Positions 12,219 to 22,683 of a stretch of DNA of 64,000 bases are shown here, in pieces. The position numbers and the translations under genes are program-made. Where the stretch lies: the NCBI GenBank assembly GCA_020746835.1, contig JAGPNK010000011.1, positions 806,001-870,000 on the forward strand. The letters are read 5' to 3'. Position 1 is the stretch's first letter, and every line of letters begins with the position of its first letter. The notes beneath the pieces are model-generated. The model was not told where the DNA came from, searched no databases, and was given only the letters and a program-made list of their open reading frames with translations. Source of the DNA: Stachybotrys elegans (Eukaryota > Ascomycota > Sordariomycetes > Hypocreales > Stachybotryaceae).

Positions 12219-12599
12219 TGTATTATCCCCATAGCTATTTAGTCAGCCCCCACGTACACAAAAGCTACACTTAGCTAAATGATCTGTTACTCATGCCCGC
12301 CTCACACAACACGGGGCTTGGCTCACCTTACCGCTCTATAGGCAGTACTGGTTAGCAAAGTAAGCCAGATACCAAACTAAGCTATAAGTTATAATAATTT
12401 ACTTTAAATAATCATTTCACTACTAAATTAAGGCTAAATACAATTTAAAATAAAGAAATCAATTAATCTTATAATAAAATATTATTAGGAAAATCCTTAG
12501 TTCTCCCTGCGCTCAGTGGCAGAACATTTTAGTATTTTCCAAGCTACCCTTTAATAGTAGGTTAAGGTACTACTTAAAGTAAAAGGGAATAAAAACACT

Positions 12600-14060
12600 A
12601 ATAAAAATCTCTTAGATATTAAGGAAAAGGCTATTTATGTCTATATTAATTGCCTTAATTATATCAATATATCTATATACCTAGAATTCATCTATAACAC
12701 TGCTAACGCAATCTTAAAAAAACAGTAGTCTATAGTAACCCTACTTAATAATATTGTTACTATTAGGCTACATTAGACTTCCTAGTTTCTTTAGTAGCAC
12801 AACTATTCCTTAGTATGCCACAAAATACTTAACTCTAAGCAGTAGAAAACAGAGAATTTAAAGTCTATTCAGAGTTACTTTAAACAGCTTTACAAAGTTA
12901 TTAAGGGCAAGGGAATCCTTCTAGCTAACATATAGAATATAGATAAAATAGGCTTTAGAATTAGTATTAGCACTAACTCTATTATTATAATAAAAAGAAA
13001 ATAGGATTACTACTTTACTATTCTAATAAATAGAGAGTTAGCAATAGTAATTAAGGCTATCTTTACTACTGATAGCATTATCCCTCTATTCCTTATTCTA
13101 TCCATAAAATCACACTTAGCGCATTAGTATAATAAGATTCAGAGGCTATACTTATATAGTAAAATAGCTATTGTTAAGACTGGGTTTTCAAATAATAAAT
13201 TTGCCCTAGAATGGCTATATTATTTTAAGCAGTACATAGTAAAGGCCTAGATAGGAAAAAAATATCTCCTGATAGTTAATAGGCATAGTAGTTACTATAT
13301 AAGGCAGTTTATCCAATTCTATAATAATCACAGTATTATTCCCTTTAGAATACTGGCAAACCTTATATATATCCTTTAGCCCCTTAATATATATGTTTTT
13401 CAGCCATACAAGCATTATCACAGCAACGCCCTAGACTACCTTATCCACAACAGCACTATAGAAATTAGCAAGCTAGAATTTATCTCTATTATCAAGAAGG
13501 TTAGAAAAAAGGCATTTAAGTTATCTACTATTACTTCTACCTTTAGAAAGTCTAGAATCTATTCCCTTAACCTCTTAAAAGTTATATAGAAAGTTATAGC
13601 CTAGCAAGTTACTATAACCCCTTTACTACCGCTATATACCTTATCTTCTAACCTAATAACACTAATAATATACTATTAACTTAATAAGACCGCAAGTAAG
13701 ATTAAGGCTACAATTACTAGTAATCCTACCTTTAGCCTAGAAAAGGCAACATTGCTAAATTGCTTTATTAAAGGTGCCTTATTCAGCACAGCTATAGGCA
13801 TATAACTATAGCAAGATCTTGGCTATATACAGTATGCTAAGACTATTAGATTATAAAGAAGGGCTATAAAAAATAATAGACTATAGACTAGAGGCATTTT
13901 AAGCATTATAAAAGCTTATAATATAATTGTATAGAAAAAAGATATAGAAGAGGCTTAAGCTTGGCATGTTTTAGCTGCCTATAAGAAAAAGCACTATAAT
14001 ATAGCAAAAAGGGCATTCAAAGAAACTGCAAAAACTATACAAGCTTAAAAACAAAATAGA
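12600..14060 (+). pseudogene. Relic of a pogo/Fot1-type DDE transposase
   Basis: No intact frame remains; stops occur throughout, many of them TAG or TAA as expected where RIP changed CAG, CAA or TGG. Short readable plus-strand pieces survive, clearest at about 13265-13620: LLIVN followed by HSSYYIRQFI, then FRILANLIYILQPLNIYVFQ, then a run of basic and helical residues. The order matches the C-terminal part of the DDE_1 catalytic domain, where the family has an LxVDGH strand and an xPPHTSHxLQPLDVGVF strand. The Asp expected in the first strand is Asn here, which fits G-to-A decay. The limits given are approximate. Confidence 0.75.
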
Positions 14061-14346
14061 GTATTACCTCCCATAGAGATTGTTAAAACTAGGCACAGGA
14101 AATATATATTATTAAGATTTTAATTAAAGCTATTCCAATTATTATAATCTAGCTTAATTTAGTATCCAGCTCACTTTGCTAACTAGCACTGCCTAAGGCA
14201 GTGTAGGCCTAATGAAGCCGCTGAAAGGTGGGGCGGGCACGAGTAAGAGTTAGTAGAGTACTTAGCTAGTAGAGTAGGGTACTTAATTATAAGCACGCTC
14301 TACTAGGTATATAGAAGTACCTTCTTCTCTTGCTATGGTTATTGGT

Positions 14347-14400
14347 CAGTATCCCTGTTAGTGACCTGCTTGCTGCTCCCGCACACTTAAAGGGATACTG
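14347..14400. repeat. Hairpin-forming right end of the transposon
   Basis: CAGTATCCCT at 14347-14356 is the exact reverse complement of AGGGATACTG at 14391-14400, so the right end could fold on itself with a 34-base loop. The left end has no equivalent second copy. Confidence 0.6.
14367..14399 (-). repeat. Right terminal inverted repeat
   Basis: Reverse complement of the left end at 12185-12218, including the shared GTGTGCGGGAGCAGCAAGCA core. It marks the right end of the transposon. Confidence 0.85.
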
Positions 14401-14564
14401 TGTCATCTATCCTCAAAAGACAATGACTGATACATTATAGGCGCTACTGTCGCCCTTGTCGCTCCTGACGAGTGTGGTATTATGTGGAGTGCAAAGCAGG
14501 TTACTTCGGCTCCCACTCTGCTCCATCAGAGCCTCGCCTCTCACTCCTCCCGTCACAGGATTGA

Positions 14565-14879
14565 ATGGGGCCAAGGCCCCTTGTCGGTGCGTGGTCTCAT
14601 ATACACCTCGTAGTGTTAGATGCTGATGTACTGCAGCTTGCGGGCTATGTTGATATCAACACTTACGAGACTGGAGTCGAGGTCGCCATTATGGGAATCT
14701 CTTTGGGTATTATCACCGGAAATTTAAAGGACGGCGTTGGTGTCAGCTTCGCCTTGGTCGCACTCTCGGGCTCTGTTAAGCTCTACCTGAAGAACGGGAA
14801 TGAGATTTGGGTCCACCAGTATATCAAGACTCCTTTTTCTCAGGACATTGATGAAGAACGAAAGATTGATTCCTTGTGA
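14565..14879 (+). CDS. Small protein of unknown function, possibly truncated
   Basis: The frame gives 104 residues from an ATG at 14565. The C-terminal ~70 residues look truly coding: alternating hydrophobic strands with Gly turns (for example GISLGIITGNLKDGVGVSF, then SGSVKLYLKNGNEIWVH), like a compact beta-sheet protein. The pattern reminds me of small uncharacterised fungal proteins, but I cannot name a family. The N-terminal 30 residues look less protein-like, and GTGCGT and CTGCAG inside them could be the ends of a short intron, so the true start is uncertain. The gene begins only about 165 bases from the transposon end, so loss of its 5' part by the insertion is possible. Confidence 0.45.
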   Translation: MGPRPLVGAWSHIHLVVLDADVLQLAGYVDINTYETGVEVAIMGISLGIITGNLKDGVGVSFALVALSGSVKLYLKNGNEIWVHQYIKTPFSQDIDEERKIDSL

Positions 14880-15807
14880 GCCTTTCATGGGGGTAGAATC
14901 ACGGATGGGTAGAATAGCAGATGTTTAGTTAAATAAATCAGTGTTCAAGCCCTGATCGCTGCCAATGGGGTCCCAGAATAGAGCATCCATAGCGTGCAGT
15001 TGTTCCTTCAACGTTGCGTTAACAGGATCAAGTGGTCCTGTAGACCTTTGGTTGAAGGCTGGCATGACGTACATGACGCACTTCATATATGATGGATCTT
15101 TGAAGCTATATTCGTTTCCAAGACGCTTTATCAACATTGGTTTGTGTCTCCCGGCCCGAGGTGACGATTTCGGTGAGACCGTGTGATCTTATCCGGAGAC
15201 ATTTGTAATCTCTACAACAATCATTTGTGCTTTGTATTTTTAGATTTCGATGCACAATGGTTGGGTTCACGTTTATTTCTTTGCATCGTAAACGATTCCT
15301 CACCTTCATCACATACTGCCTCAGTACATGGTACATAAAATCCAAGACCCGAAGCACTGGGTCGGAAACGCATGCAAGACTCAAGCACGACCACTCGTCA
15401 TTCACACTCAGTGGCACAGCATCACAGGATCATCACTTGGGTTTCATCACTCATGTCTCGATTGTGAGATGTGGAAAGACAACTGTGACAAGAAACCATC
15501 GCAAATTATGACCCGCCTCGGCAAACGGCGGAATGCCGCTCGAAGGATTGCAGTGGCCCACGGCCTACCCCGATGGAATATAAACAGCGCTCATCAGGCC
15601 ACCACCCCTGCAAGATGTTGCTGATCACGCACCACATGTTTCCCTCGGAACCGAACGGTCCCGAACAACGTAACCGACATGCAAGTTTGGTGGTATTGAT
15701 GCAACCTCATCAATGTGCCCAGCCTTTACAGCTCCTCCTTGTAAGATTCACTTCCATCCTCGTGGTCACACCGCGAGTCACAAATTTCCTCATAGCCCTG
15801 AGATACA
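14880..15807. other. Intergenic region with possible gene remnants
   Basis: No complete gene. On the minus strand a frame at about 14925-15190 has a protein-like composition but no start or partner exon that fits in phase; a plus-strand frame at 15328-15624 is equally ambiguous. I treat both as unproven. Confidence 0.4.
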
Positions 15808-16527
15808 TTAGTAGTGTCTCATCACCAAAATATCAGGCCATCCTACAATAAGCTTGCCCGGCTTCTTGGCCGCTTCGCAGTCTTCCCGCATGGGTAGGCG
15901 GTGGTTCAGAGACCACATGAAGCTCTCTGGGTTGTAGTTGAAGACAATGGGTGTGCTTGGCAATTTGCGATGATACATGTCGATCAAATCTGGGCCTCAG
16001 TGGTTAGATAAGGAACCCCCGCGGGTTCAGTTCGCTTACCTTCCAGTCGCTCGACAACAGGCGGCAGCGTCGCACCTCGAATGCCGTATCCAATGCCCAG
16101 AAGATCAAAGTCAACTCCCGACTCTGCGAGCCGGTCTTCCAGGGTTGGGATGGGTACTTCAGTGCCCGCCCACACCACTACAGACAACAAGTCAGCATGC
16201 CGTCTAGAGGGCCTGGAGTACACGATGGAAACTTGCCATGGACATTGTAGCCAGCGTTCACCATGGCCACAGTGTTGTTGCGTAGGCCGTACTCGACACG
16301 AACGGGATCCCAGCCTTGGTCTATCACCAAGGGGTGGTACGGAGGGAAGCCGCTGGGATGACATTAGCAAACCGAGGAAAAGTTGAGACACTGTTCTCGT
16401 ACGTGTAAAATACATTGACGCTACCGCACTCGCGACCATCAGGACTGGGATTCAGCGCCGGAGCAGGGGCAGGCGTGGGCGTTGGAATAGCCGCGAGAAG
16501 GGACAAGATATTCACGATAGACGTCAT
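15808..16527 (-). CDS. Small uncharacterised fungal protein, four exons, one GC-AG intron
   Basis: Minus-strand exons 16527-16403, 16352-16237, 16177-16040 and 15989-15808 give 186 residues. Introns are 50, 59 and 50 bases and all phases match. The second has a GC donor (GCAAGT), the only choice that restores the frame YNVH|VVWAGTEVP. The product has a short hydrophobic N-terminus, a Pro/Ala-rich stretch, then a segment with GFPPYHPL, NAGYNV, VPIPTLEDRL, GIGYGIRG, and a tail with PIVFNYNPES and a CEAAKKPGK-like end. I have the impression of a widespread family of short fungal hypothetical proteins with the same blocks, but I cannot name a function. A TATAAAT sequence on the minus strand (16605-16611) lies about 80 bases before the ATG. 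Confidence 0.8.
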
Positions 16528-17134
16528 GATTGCTGATACGTCCCATAAGGCGAGAGTACAAATGGACTAGAATGATGACCAGGCACTTGCTAACAGATCG
16601 CTGAATTTATACTTCTCATCACACCGCACTCCTATTCTTGTCTCACGTTAAGACAAGACGGGACCGTCCTAATACAGCGCTAAGCCCGGGTTCGTGGAAT
16701 TAGCTCGTTTCCACGTTTCGATGCGATCCTTTGGGAATGCGGATCTGCATTGGACGCGGGGATTTTGTCGGTTGGGACGGGCTCATCGGGTGACGAGGAT
16801 GCCGGGCGACCGACAGCAACCCAGTCAAGCTGTCTCATCTTGGCACGAAGGTATTGATCTTCTGCAAGGGTCAGCAACATGGCCAGTGATTGGATCCCAC
16901 AGCGGAGAGCGCCAACTGATGGATGGGAAGGGCAAGATAAGCTGATGTCATGAACCGAGCTTGGGAACTGAAGCAATGTTACTGGAAATGCATATTGACA
17001 TGTAGTGATTTTAAAATTGGTTCTCATTTTTTTGCTTTGGTTTTTGCTACATGACATTTCTAGCCAAATTCCTGCACACGCCGGTGCCGTTGCCGTTGCC
17101 GTTGTTAAAGCTCATTGATTCTCTTGAGGTGCCC
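16528..17134. other. Intergenic region
   Basis: Promoter of the small four-exon gene and 3' flank of the DsbA-type gene. No supported coding frame. Confidence 0.55.
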
Positions 17135-17785
17135 TTACTCCGATTTAATCTTGTTGAAAATGGCAAGAAACTCCTCGGGCGGCTGACCTCCGCTGAGGTG
17201 GTGCCTGTCCTGGATGGTGAAGAAGGGAACGCCAGTGATGCCCATGTACCTGGCCTGCAGAACCGCCTTGTCCACCTCGGCACCCTCGCCGTCGCTGTCG
17301 ATAATCTTCTTCTGGAACTCCTCCTCGGGGACGCCAGACTGCTTGGCGATGTCGCGGAGGACCTCGACGTCGGCAATGTCGCGCTCCTGCTCGTGGTAGG
17401 CAGCGAAGATGCCCTCGACCGTCTTGATGCCGACGTCGGTGCCCAGACGCTGAGCGAGGTGGATGAGGCGGTGCGAGTCGCGCGAGTTGCCGACACGGCC
17501 GCCCATGCTGAAGTTGAGGCCGACGTTGCGGCCAATGGCGAAGAGGCGGTCGCGCATCATGGCGAAGCGGGCCTGGTCGGGGAACTTTTGGCGGTAGAAG
17601 TCGCCCTTGTCGACGCTGACCTTGGACATCTCGGGCATGAGCTGATAGGGCTCGTAGCGGATGCTAAAGGTGTCGGCCGGGTGCGTCTGCTGCCACTGCT
17701 TCTGGGCGATGAGCATGTTGCGGTGGCCAACATAGCACCAGGGACACACGGTGTCGGAGATGATGGAGATTTTGATGTTGGTCAT
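17135..17785 (-). CDS. DsbA/FrnE-type thioredoxin-fold oxidoreductase
   Basis: Single exon, 216 residues, minus strand, ATG at 17785. The N-terminal strand runs into the active site CPWC (Cys14-Cys17), followed by YVGHRNM, as in the FrnE/2-hydroxychromene-2-carboxylate isomerase-like branch of the DsbA family (Pfam DSBA). GITGVPFF near the C-terminus holds the cis-proline that packs against the active site, and SGGQPPEEF is typical of the family end. There is no signal peptide, so it is likely cytosolic. The family catalyses thiol-disulfide exchange or glutathione-linked reactions; the substrate here is unknown. A (TG)n run lies in the leader just upstream. Confidence 0.93.
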   Translation of the reverse strand: MTNIKISIISDTVCPWCYVGHRNMLIAQKQWQQTHPADTFSIRYEPYQLMPEMSKVSVDKGDFYRQKFPDQARFAMMRDRLFAIGRNVGLNFSMGGRVGNSRDSHRLIHLAQRLGTDVGIKTVEGIFAAYHEQERDIADVEVLRDIAKQSGVPEEEFQKKIIDSDGEGAEVDKAVLQARYMGITGVPFFTIQDRHHLSGGQPPEEFLAIFNKIKSE

Positions 17786-19185
17786 GATATCGGGTGTGGG
17801 TGTGTGTGTGTGTAGCTGGTGATGGTGATGGTGAAGGAAGAGTTTTTAGAACATAGATATACGCGGGAGGCGTGGACGGGATTTGACAACTTTTAACGAG
17901 GTCCAACTCCGTAGAGGTGGATGGATCTTGGTGGTCCGTGGCTGTGATTTGAAATCCACTCACCTTGGATGCATCAAGAATTTGTAATGGCCAATCCCGA
18001 AACGTCAACAAGGCCGTGGTGGGGCCGAGAATCCATACCATGGTGATGGATCACGATAGCAGAACAGTTGCGTGTGAGTTGGACTGTCGTTTCTTAGCTT
18101 TCAGAGCGACCGCTATAGATACTGACGTACCAACTACTTCAGAACCTCCATGTACGGTTAAGCCATTAAACCCTTAAGATACCGACATCAACTATGAAGT
18201 ATTGACATGATAGGTTGAAGCCCTATCGGCCATACCGCTCTCTTCAGCAACAGTACCACAAAGCTTGTGTAACTCAAACACAAGATTAATAGCCGAGTCA
18301 TACGACCCTGTCCAGCACGGATACAACATCGCCGACAAGAAGCCCACCCAAGAAAGAAAACTCGCCCGTTTGGAACAGAACAGGCGCTGAACCTCATCCT
18401 CGTTTTCAAGAGCGTCGGTAGCTGTACAGTTTCCTCCTGCTGTCCACCGTTGAAGAAGGCAATAAAGGCACTGGATCCGCCGGTAATGATTTTGCCAGTT
18501 TCGACGCCAGTCGCGTACCAAGGGTAAAAGGTGTAAGGGTCATCATTTGTCATGGTTAGCAGTAGCAAAATGTTGGCTCAAGGAGAAGCTGAGCTGTGAC
18601 AATGCGGTGAGAAAGGAGAGCAGGGTTCGACCTGTAAATTTGTGAGACTCTTGTCACATGATGTGCGTTGATGCAGCACAGCGCGCTCTGACTAAGGCAA
18701 TTATGACTTGTGCTCCTAGATGATAAATTCTCAATCATTGGTGCATCTGACGGGTGTAATTGGGGCGCTTGAGCCCATGTTGAAGCCGACGGTACTATGT
18801 GATGGCGGAGCTCTGGTTGAGTTTACGTGAAGCAAGCACGATTACTTGGTTAATGTCGGACCAGGGCCTCATAGGGAATTTCGAGCCTATGATACGCGTT
18901 AGGCTTTCGAGGGTAACAGAGAGGCATGGTCATCTACAGACCCGGCCTCCTTTCACGCCGAAAATGTGATACCTATGTAGGATGTTCCACGAATACACAA
19001 ACAAGGATAAAGATGCTTCCCAATCAGTTCGATAACTCAAGCCGGCCTCGGTTCTACTTGTTTTTACTGATCTCTGCATCCTTCGGGCAAGTGAGCAGAA
19101 GTACAGAAAATTTGAGAAAGGTGGCAAGGGAAGAAAATGGAATGAGGAACTTTTTATTGCCATTCTATTCTTAAGTTAACAACCC
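17786..19185. other. Intergenic region
   Basis: Contains the (TG)n repeat at 17801-17812 in the leader of the DsbA-type gene. Several frames of 60-130 codons exist on both strands, but none has recognisable motifs or plausible splicing. Confidence 0.5.
17801..17812. repeat. (TG)6 dinucleotide repeat
   Basis: Six TG units, preceded by GGTGTGGG. On the minus strand this is a CA repeat in the leader of the DsbA-type gene, 16-27 bases before its ATG. Confidence 0.8.
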
Positions 19186-20346
19186 CTAACTCTGCCTGGC
19201 AGGATCCAGGACGACCTTGTTCTTGGTCACCGCATCAATCTCATCCATAACCTCGGGAGTCAACTTGTCCAAAAACTTCAGCGCCTGGACAGTCTCCTCG
19301 ATCTGCTCCGGCTTGCTCGCCCCCGTAATGACGCTGCTCACGTTGGGGTTCTTCAGACACCACGCAATCGCCAGCTGGCTCTGGCTCAGGCCCAGCTTGT
19401 CCGCAATGGGCTTCAGCCGGCGCACCTTGTCAATCTCCTCGGCCCAGTCGTCGGTGCCCATGCGGTCGCGCATGAAGTTGGCAAAGTTGTCCTTGCTGGC
19501 GCCGAAACGCGAGTCCTTTGGCGGCTCGCCGTTGACGACGTCATTGTACTTGCCCGAGAGCAGGCCCATCTTGATGGGGCTGAAGGTGGTGAGGCCCAGA
19601 CCAGTGCGTTCGTACAGACGCTGGTATTGGCCTTCGACCTTGTCTCGCACGAGCATGTTGTAGAAGGGCTGCTCGGCAATGGGCGCAATCATGCGCAAAT
19701 CACGGGCGATGCCGACCTGGTTACTCTCGTTAGACACGGATGGGTGAACGCACAATCAAGGTGAACTAACCGCTTCAGCAATCTCGTCGGCGCTCCATTC
19801 AGAGGTGCCCCAGTACAGAGCCATGCCCTGCTCAATCACGTAGTTGAAGGCTCTGACGGTTTCTTCCATCGGGGTCAATCTGTCCGGTCGATGCGCATAG
19901 ACAATGTCGACGTACTTCAGCTGGAGGCGTTCCAGTGAAGCTTCAAGACCCTCAATGACATGTTTTCTCGACAGTCCGTGGTTGTTGATGAGAATCTCTC
20001 CATTGACTGCGCCCCAATTGATCTCTGAACTGCCGTTAGCCATTGAGGGTGTTAGACGAGATCGAGGCTTACTCGTGCTGATGACAAGGTCGCTTCTTTT
20101 CCACTTGAAGTGTTTGATGGCTTTGCCCATGACAATCTCTGCTGCGCCTGCCGTGTAGTTTTCTGCCGTGTCGAAGAAGTTGATGCCCAGGTCGTACGCC
20201 TTCTTCATGCAGGCAAAAGCTGTCTCATCCTCTGCGTAACCACCATATGTCAACCAGCTACCCAGACTAATGGCCGAGACATGCAATCCGGACCGGCCAA
20301 GCCGGTGGTACACCATGCCTGTATCACGGGGCTCAGGGAAAGCCAT
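19186..20346 (-). CDS. Aldo-keto reductase (Kv-beta / AKR6-like)
   Basis: NADPH-dependent carbonyl reductase family. Minus-strand exons 20346-20073, 20024-19771 and 19716-19186 give 352 residues; introns are 48 and 54 bases and phases match (STK|INWGAVNG and EIAEA|VGIARD junctions). The ATG at 20346 (MAFPEP) is used because the frame above it starts only with TTG. Catalytic tetrad: Asp59 and Tyr64 (FFDTAENY), Lys92 (LVISTK) and His136 (IVYAHRPD). GLSRKHVIEG, YWGTSEWSA and the C-terminal NPNVSSVITGASKPEQ (cofactor) are those of the potassium-channel-beta-like branch. It heads a run of three minus-strand genes. The substrate is unknown. A 17-bp motif shared with the dioxygenase/permease promoter lies about 125 bases upstream. 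Confidence 0.94.
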
Positions 20347-20470
20347 TGTGCTGCTTCTCAAGACAGGGATAAAGTGACGTGACAGGCCTACAACTTGCAG
20401 CGTTGGATTTGCAGGAAACAGACTGCGAATCTCGCCGCGAAGGGCAACCCCTCGCTATGGCGGGGTCTTA

Positions 20471-20487
20471 GCGGAGAAATTCTCGGA
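20471..20487 (+). promoter_or_regulatory. Copy 1 of a 17-bp shared motif (candidate Zn2Cys6 operator)
   Basis: GCGGAGAAATTCTCGGA, identical over all 17 bases to 24064-24080. The centre GAGAAATTCTC is a palindrome, and CGG triplets flank it (CGG-N9-CGG). It sits between the aldo-keto reductase start and the end of the Zn2Cys6 gene. Identity is seen directly; a role as operator is inferred. Confidence 0.6.
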
Positions 20488-20580
20488 CTTGGACACCACC
20501 ACAGCATCTTAGTGCAACAGGACGCAACCATGACCCCGCACAGAGTGGGCTGGATCGTCAAGCTTCCTATCGCGCATGTG

Positions 20581-22300
20581 CTAGCTGGCTGTGGCTTGGT
20601 CGGACGGCCGAGGAGCAGACTCGAGCAGCATGCGACTTAGCGGAGAGGGCGAGCGAATCAAGTAACCGAAGTCGAGAGGCGGCCACGAGATGCGAGGGCT
20701 GTTGTGCTCCAAGAGAGATAAATACGATGTCTGAATCTCCGTCTGCGAATTCTTGGACCTCTGCCAGGGCAGATTGTCGTCTATGAAGGGATCGGGCTCG
20801 AAGAGTATGCCGAGTTTTATGGATGCCTCCATCTTGCCGTTGAGCAGGTTTAGAAGAGCACTGTTTCCTCCTCGCGATGAAGAGAGAAGAGAGCGTAGAC
20901 GGTGCAGGACTGATGTAGAATGGTCAAACGATGCTCCAAGATGGCTACTTGCGATGGCGTCGATTACGGAGTTGGCAATCTCGTATGTCTTGAATTCCTA
21001 ACTTGTCGTTAGAAACCAATGCGTTGAAGCAAATGATCATTCTAGCTTACCAGAGTAGGGCCGTGTGACTCGAGGGCAGACGGTGGGAGTTGTGAGACCA
21101 AGGACAAGAAGTCCTCAGCAATGTCGACGGGACTCGTAGGAACCGCGATACCATACCTGGAAGCTGCCCTCCAAAGGACCGTACGCATCCACTGCCTGGT
21201 CACGAATATGTCTGCTCTCTGTATGTCGTTACCCGGCGCCCAGTCATCCTGCGAGGGGCTTGAAAGCTTCTGCTGCAATATGTCCAAGCAGTTTCTGGCC
21301 ACAAGTTCCATGTTGGGCACGTGGGAGTCTTCGTTGCGCAATATTTCAAATATGCCAGACTGGTCAAAGACCCAAAAGAGGTGGACGAGTCGGAGAAAGG
21401 CAGACATGACTTGAACGTGACTATCGGTGCCAGTAAACCAAGGGAAGAGTGTGTTTGGTTTGAGGACAATTGGCAGCTTGTGTAGGAGTGCTACGCCTCT
21501 ACCCTCAGGAGTTAATAATAGACACGGGAACTGGGTTACGGTGGACTTGGTTACCTCTCGGTTATGAATAATAGCCATAGTATCCGTCGAGACACTTGAT
21601 GGTCTTGGTCCGGCAAGAGGCTGTAAGTCGACTCCCTGTCAAGACGCAGGACTTGGGCATGCGTGATAGCTTCCCGCAGATACACAAGAGATTGAGTACC
21701 GCCTGGCTTTGAGTTCTCGTGGTATATATGCAGGAAGAATGCAATCCGGAGGCTATCCAGCAGTCCATGAGAATCCCCCATTCTGGACGTGGCTACATGC
21801 TCCACGCTTGGTACCCAGCCTATATCAAGCTTCAACTGGGCGATAGTTGCAAGAGCTACGGCACTCGCCAGGATATAAAACGGGTCGTTGTCGTCTGCGG
21901 AGGATTGCAGGGCGTTGCGCATCTCTGCCACATCGATGATTGGCCAAATGGGAAACAACCTCTCCTCGTAGACATCCAGAAGCTGGATCAGGTGGGCCGT
22001 CGCCTCGAGGCCTACCGGTTCCGGCACATGACCCGAGCCGCCGTTGGATTGGCCCTGATCGTCTCCCCTGCTCTTGCGTTCAATCTCAAGCAAGGTCCGG
22101 GCCCGTAGGCCGCGGGGCCCTCGCGTGGTCTGCTGGCGGTTGAAGGTGCACTCGATGCCGGAGCCGACGCAGCCTTCGCAGGGAGGCTTCTCGCTGCACC
22201 GGATCCTGCGAACCCTGCACGAGTCGCAGGCCCGGCGGGCGAGTCTCTTCCGTGATGGGGCTTCCTGGCGCGGACGAGGCGATGCAGCGGGAGAAGACAT
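20581..22300 (-). CDS. Zn2Cys6 (binuclear zinc cluster) transcription factor
   Basis: Minus-strand exons 22300-21555, 21498-21051 and 20997-20581 give 536 residues; introns are 56 and 53 bases with matching phases. The DNA-binding domain lies at residues 25-51 with cysteines 25, 28, 35, 41, 44 and 51 (C-x2-C-x6-C-x5-C-x2-C-x6-C), preceded by a basic RKRLARR stretch. A central region with SLVYLREAITHAQVLRLDRES and FITERG matches the fungal_trans regulatory domain (middle homology region). Neighbours are an aldo-keto reductase on one side and a TauD dioxygenase with a divergent permease on the other, so a local pathway regulator is likely. The 17-bp CGG-containing motif beside those genes is a plausible target. 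Confidence 0.94.
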
Positions 22301-22683
22301 GCCAGCTAGTCTTGTGTCTTAATGGAGTCGGCAAGACAAGGTGAGCTAACGAACAATTGCCCTGCGACCGTCAACAAGAATGATTCAACGCTCTTGATAC
22401 AGCGGGTGAAGTTGGATCTCAGCCTTGGACAAACAACAGCCGCATCTTCCCGCGATAACTCCACACTCAACGCCAGACTGGACCGGCCGAGGTCGAGATT
22501 ATGCATGGATGGCATTAGTGCGATGGCGCAATATCAAGCTCAAATGGCGTTACCCCGCTACAGAACCCCAGATTCCACCCTTGGCGCGGCAAATGAAGGC
22601 CCTCTTACATCTCAGATCGGTGAAGGCGAGATCAAAGTGGGACGGATCAGTGTTCGCTCATTTCTTTCTTCCTGTTACATGCC
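22301..22683. other. Intergenic region between regulator and dioxygenase
   Basis: Holds the regulator promoter and the dioxygenase 3' flank. I found no third copy of the 17-bp motif here. No supported gene. Confidence 0.55.

Larger units (their letters stand above)
12185..14399 (+). mobile_element. Decayed Tc1/mariner-type DNA transposon (pogo/Fot1-like), RIP-mutated
   Basis: Two ends about 2.2 kb apart carry terminal inverted repeats of about 33 bp (12185-12218 and 14367-14399) that share TATCCCTTT then GTGTGCGGGAGCAGCAAGCA. A second, subterminal inverted pair lies at 12287-12305 and 14228-14246; it differs by C/T and G/A changes. The interior (about 12340-14180) is very AT-rich and dense in TpA with little CpA, the footprint of RIP. 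Plus-strand fragments inside resemble a DDE_1 (pogo/Fot1) transposase. The 160-200 bases at each end kept normal composition. No clear TA target duplication was found. The element is dead as it stands. Confidence 0.85.

Noticed and set aside
14925..15190. A minus-strand protein-like frame between transposon and the small four-exon gene
   Set aside because: Reads plausibly for about 88 codons, but I could not find an upstream exon or start that fits in phase.
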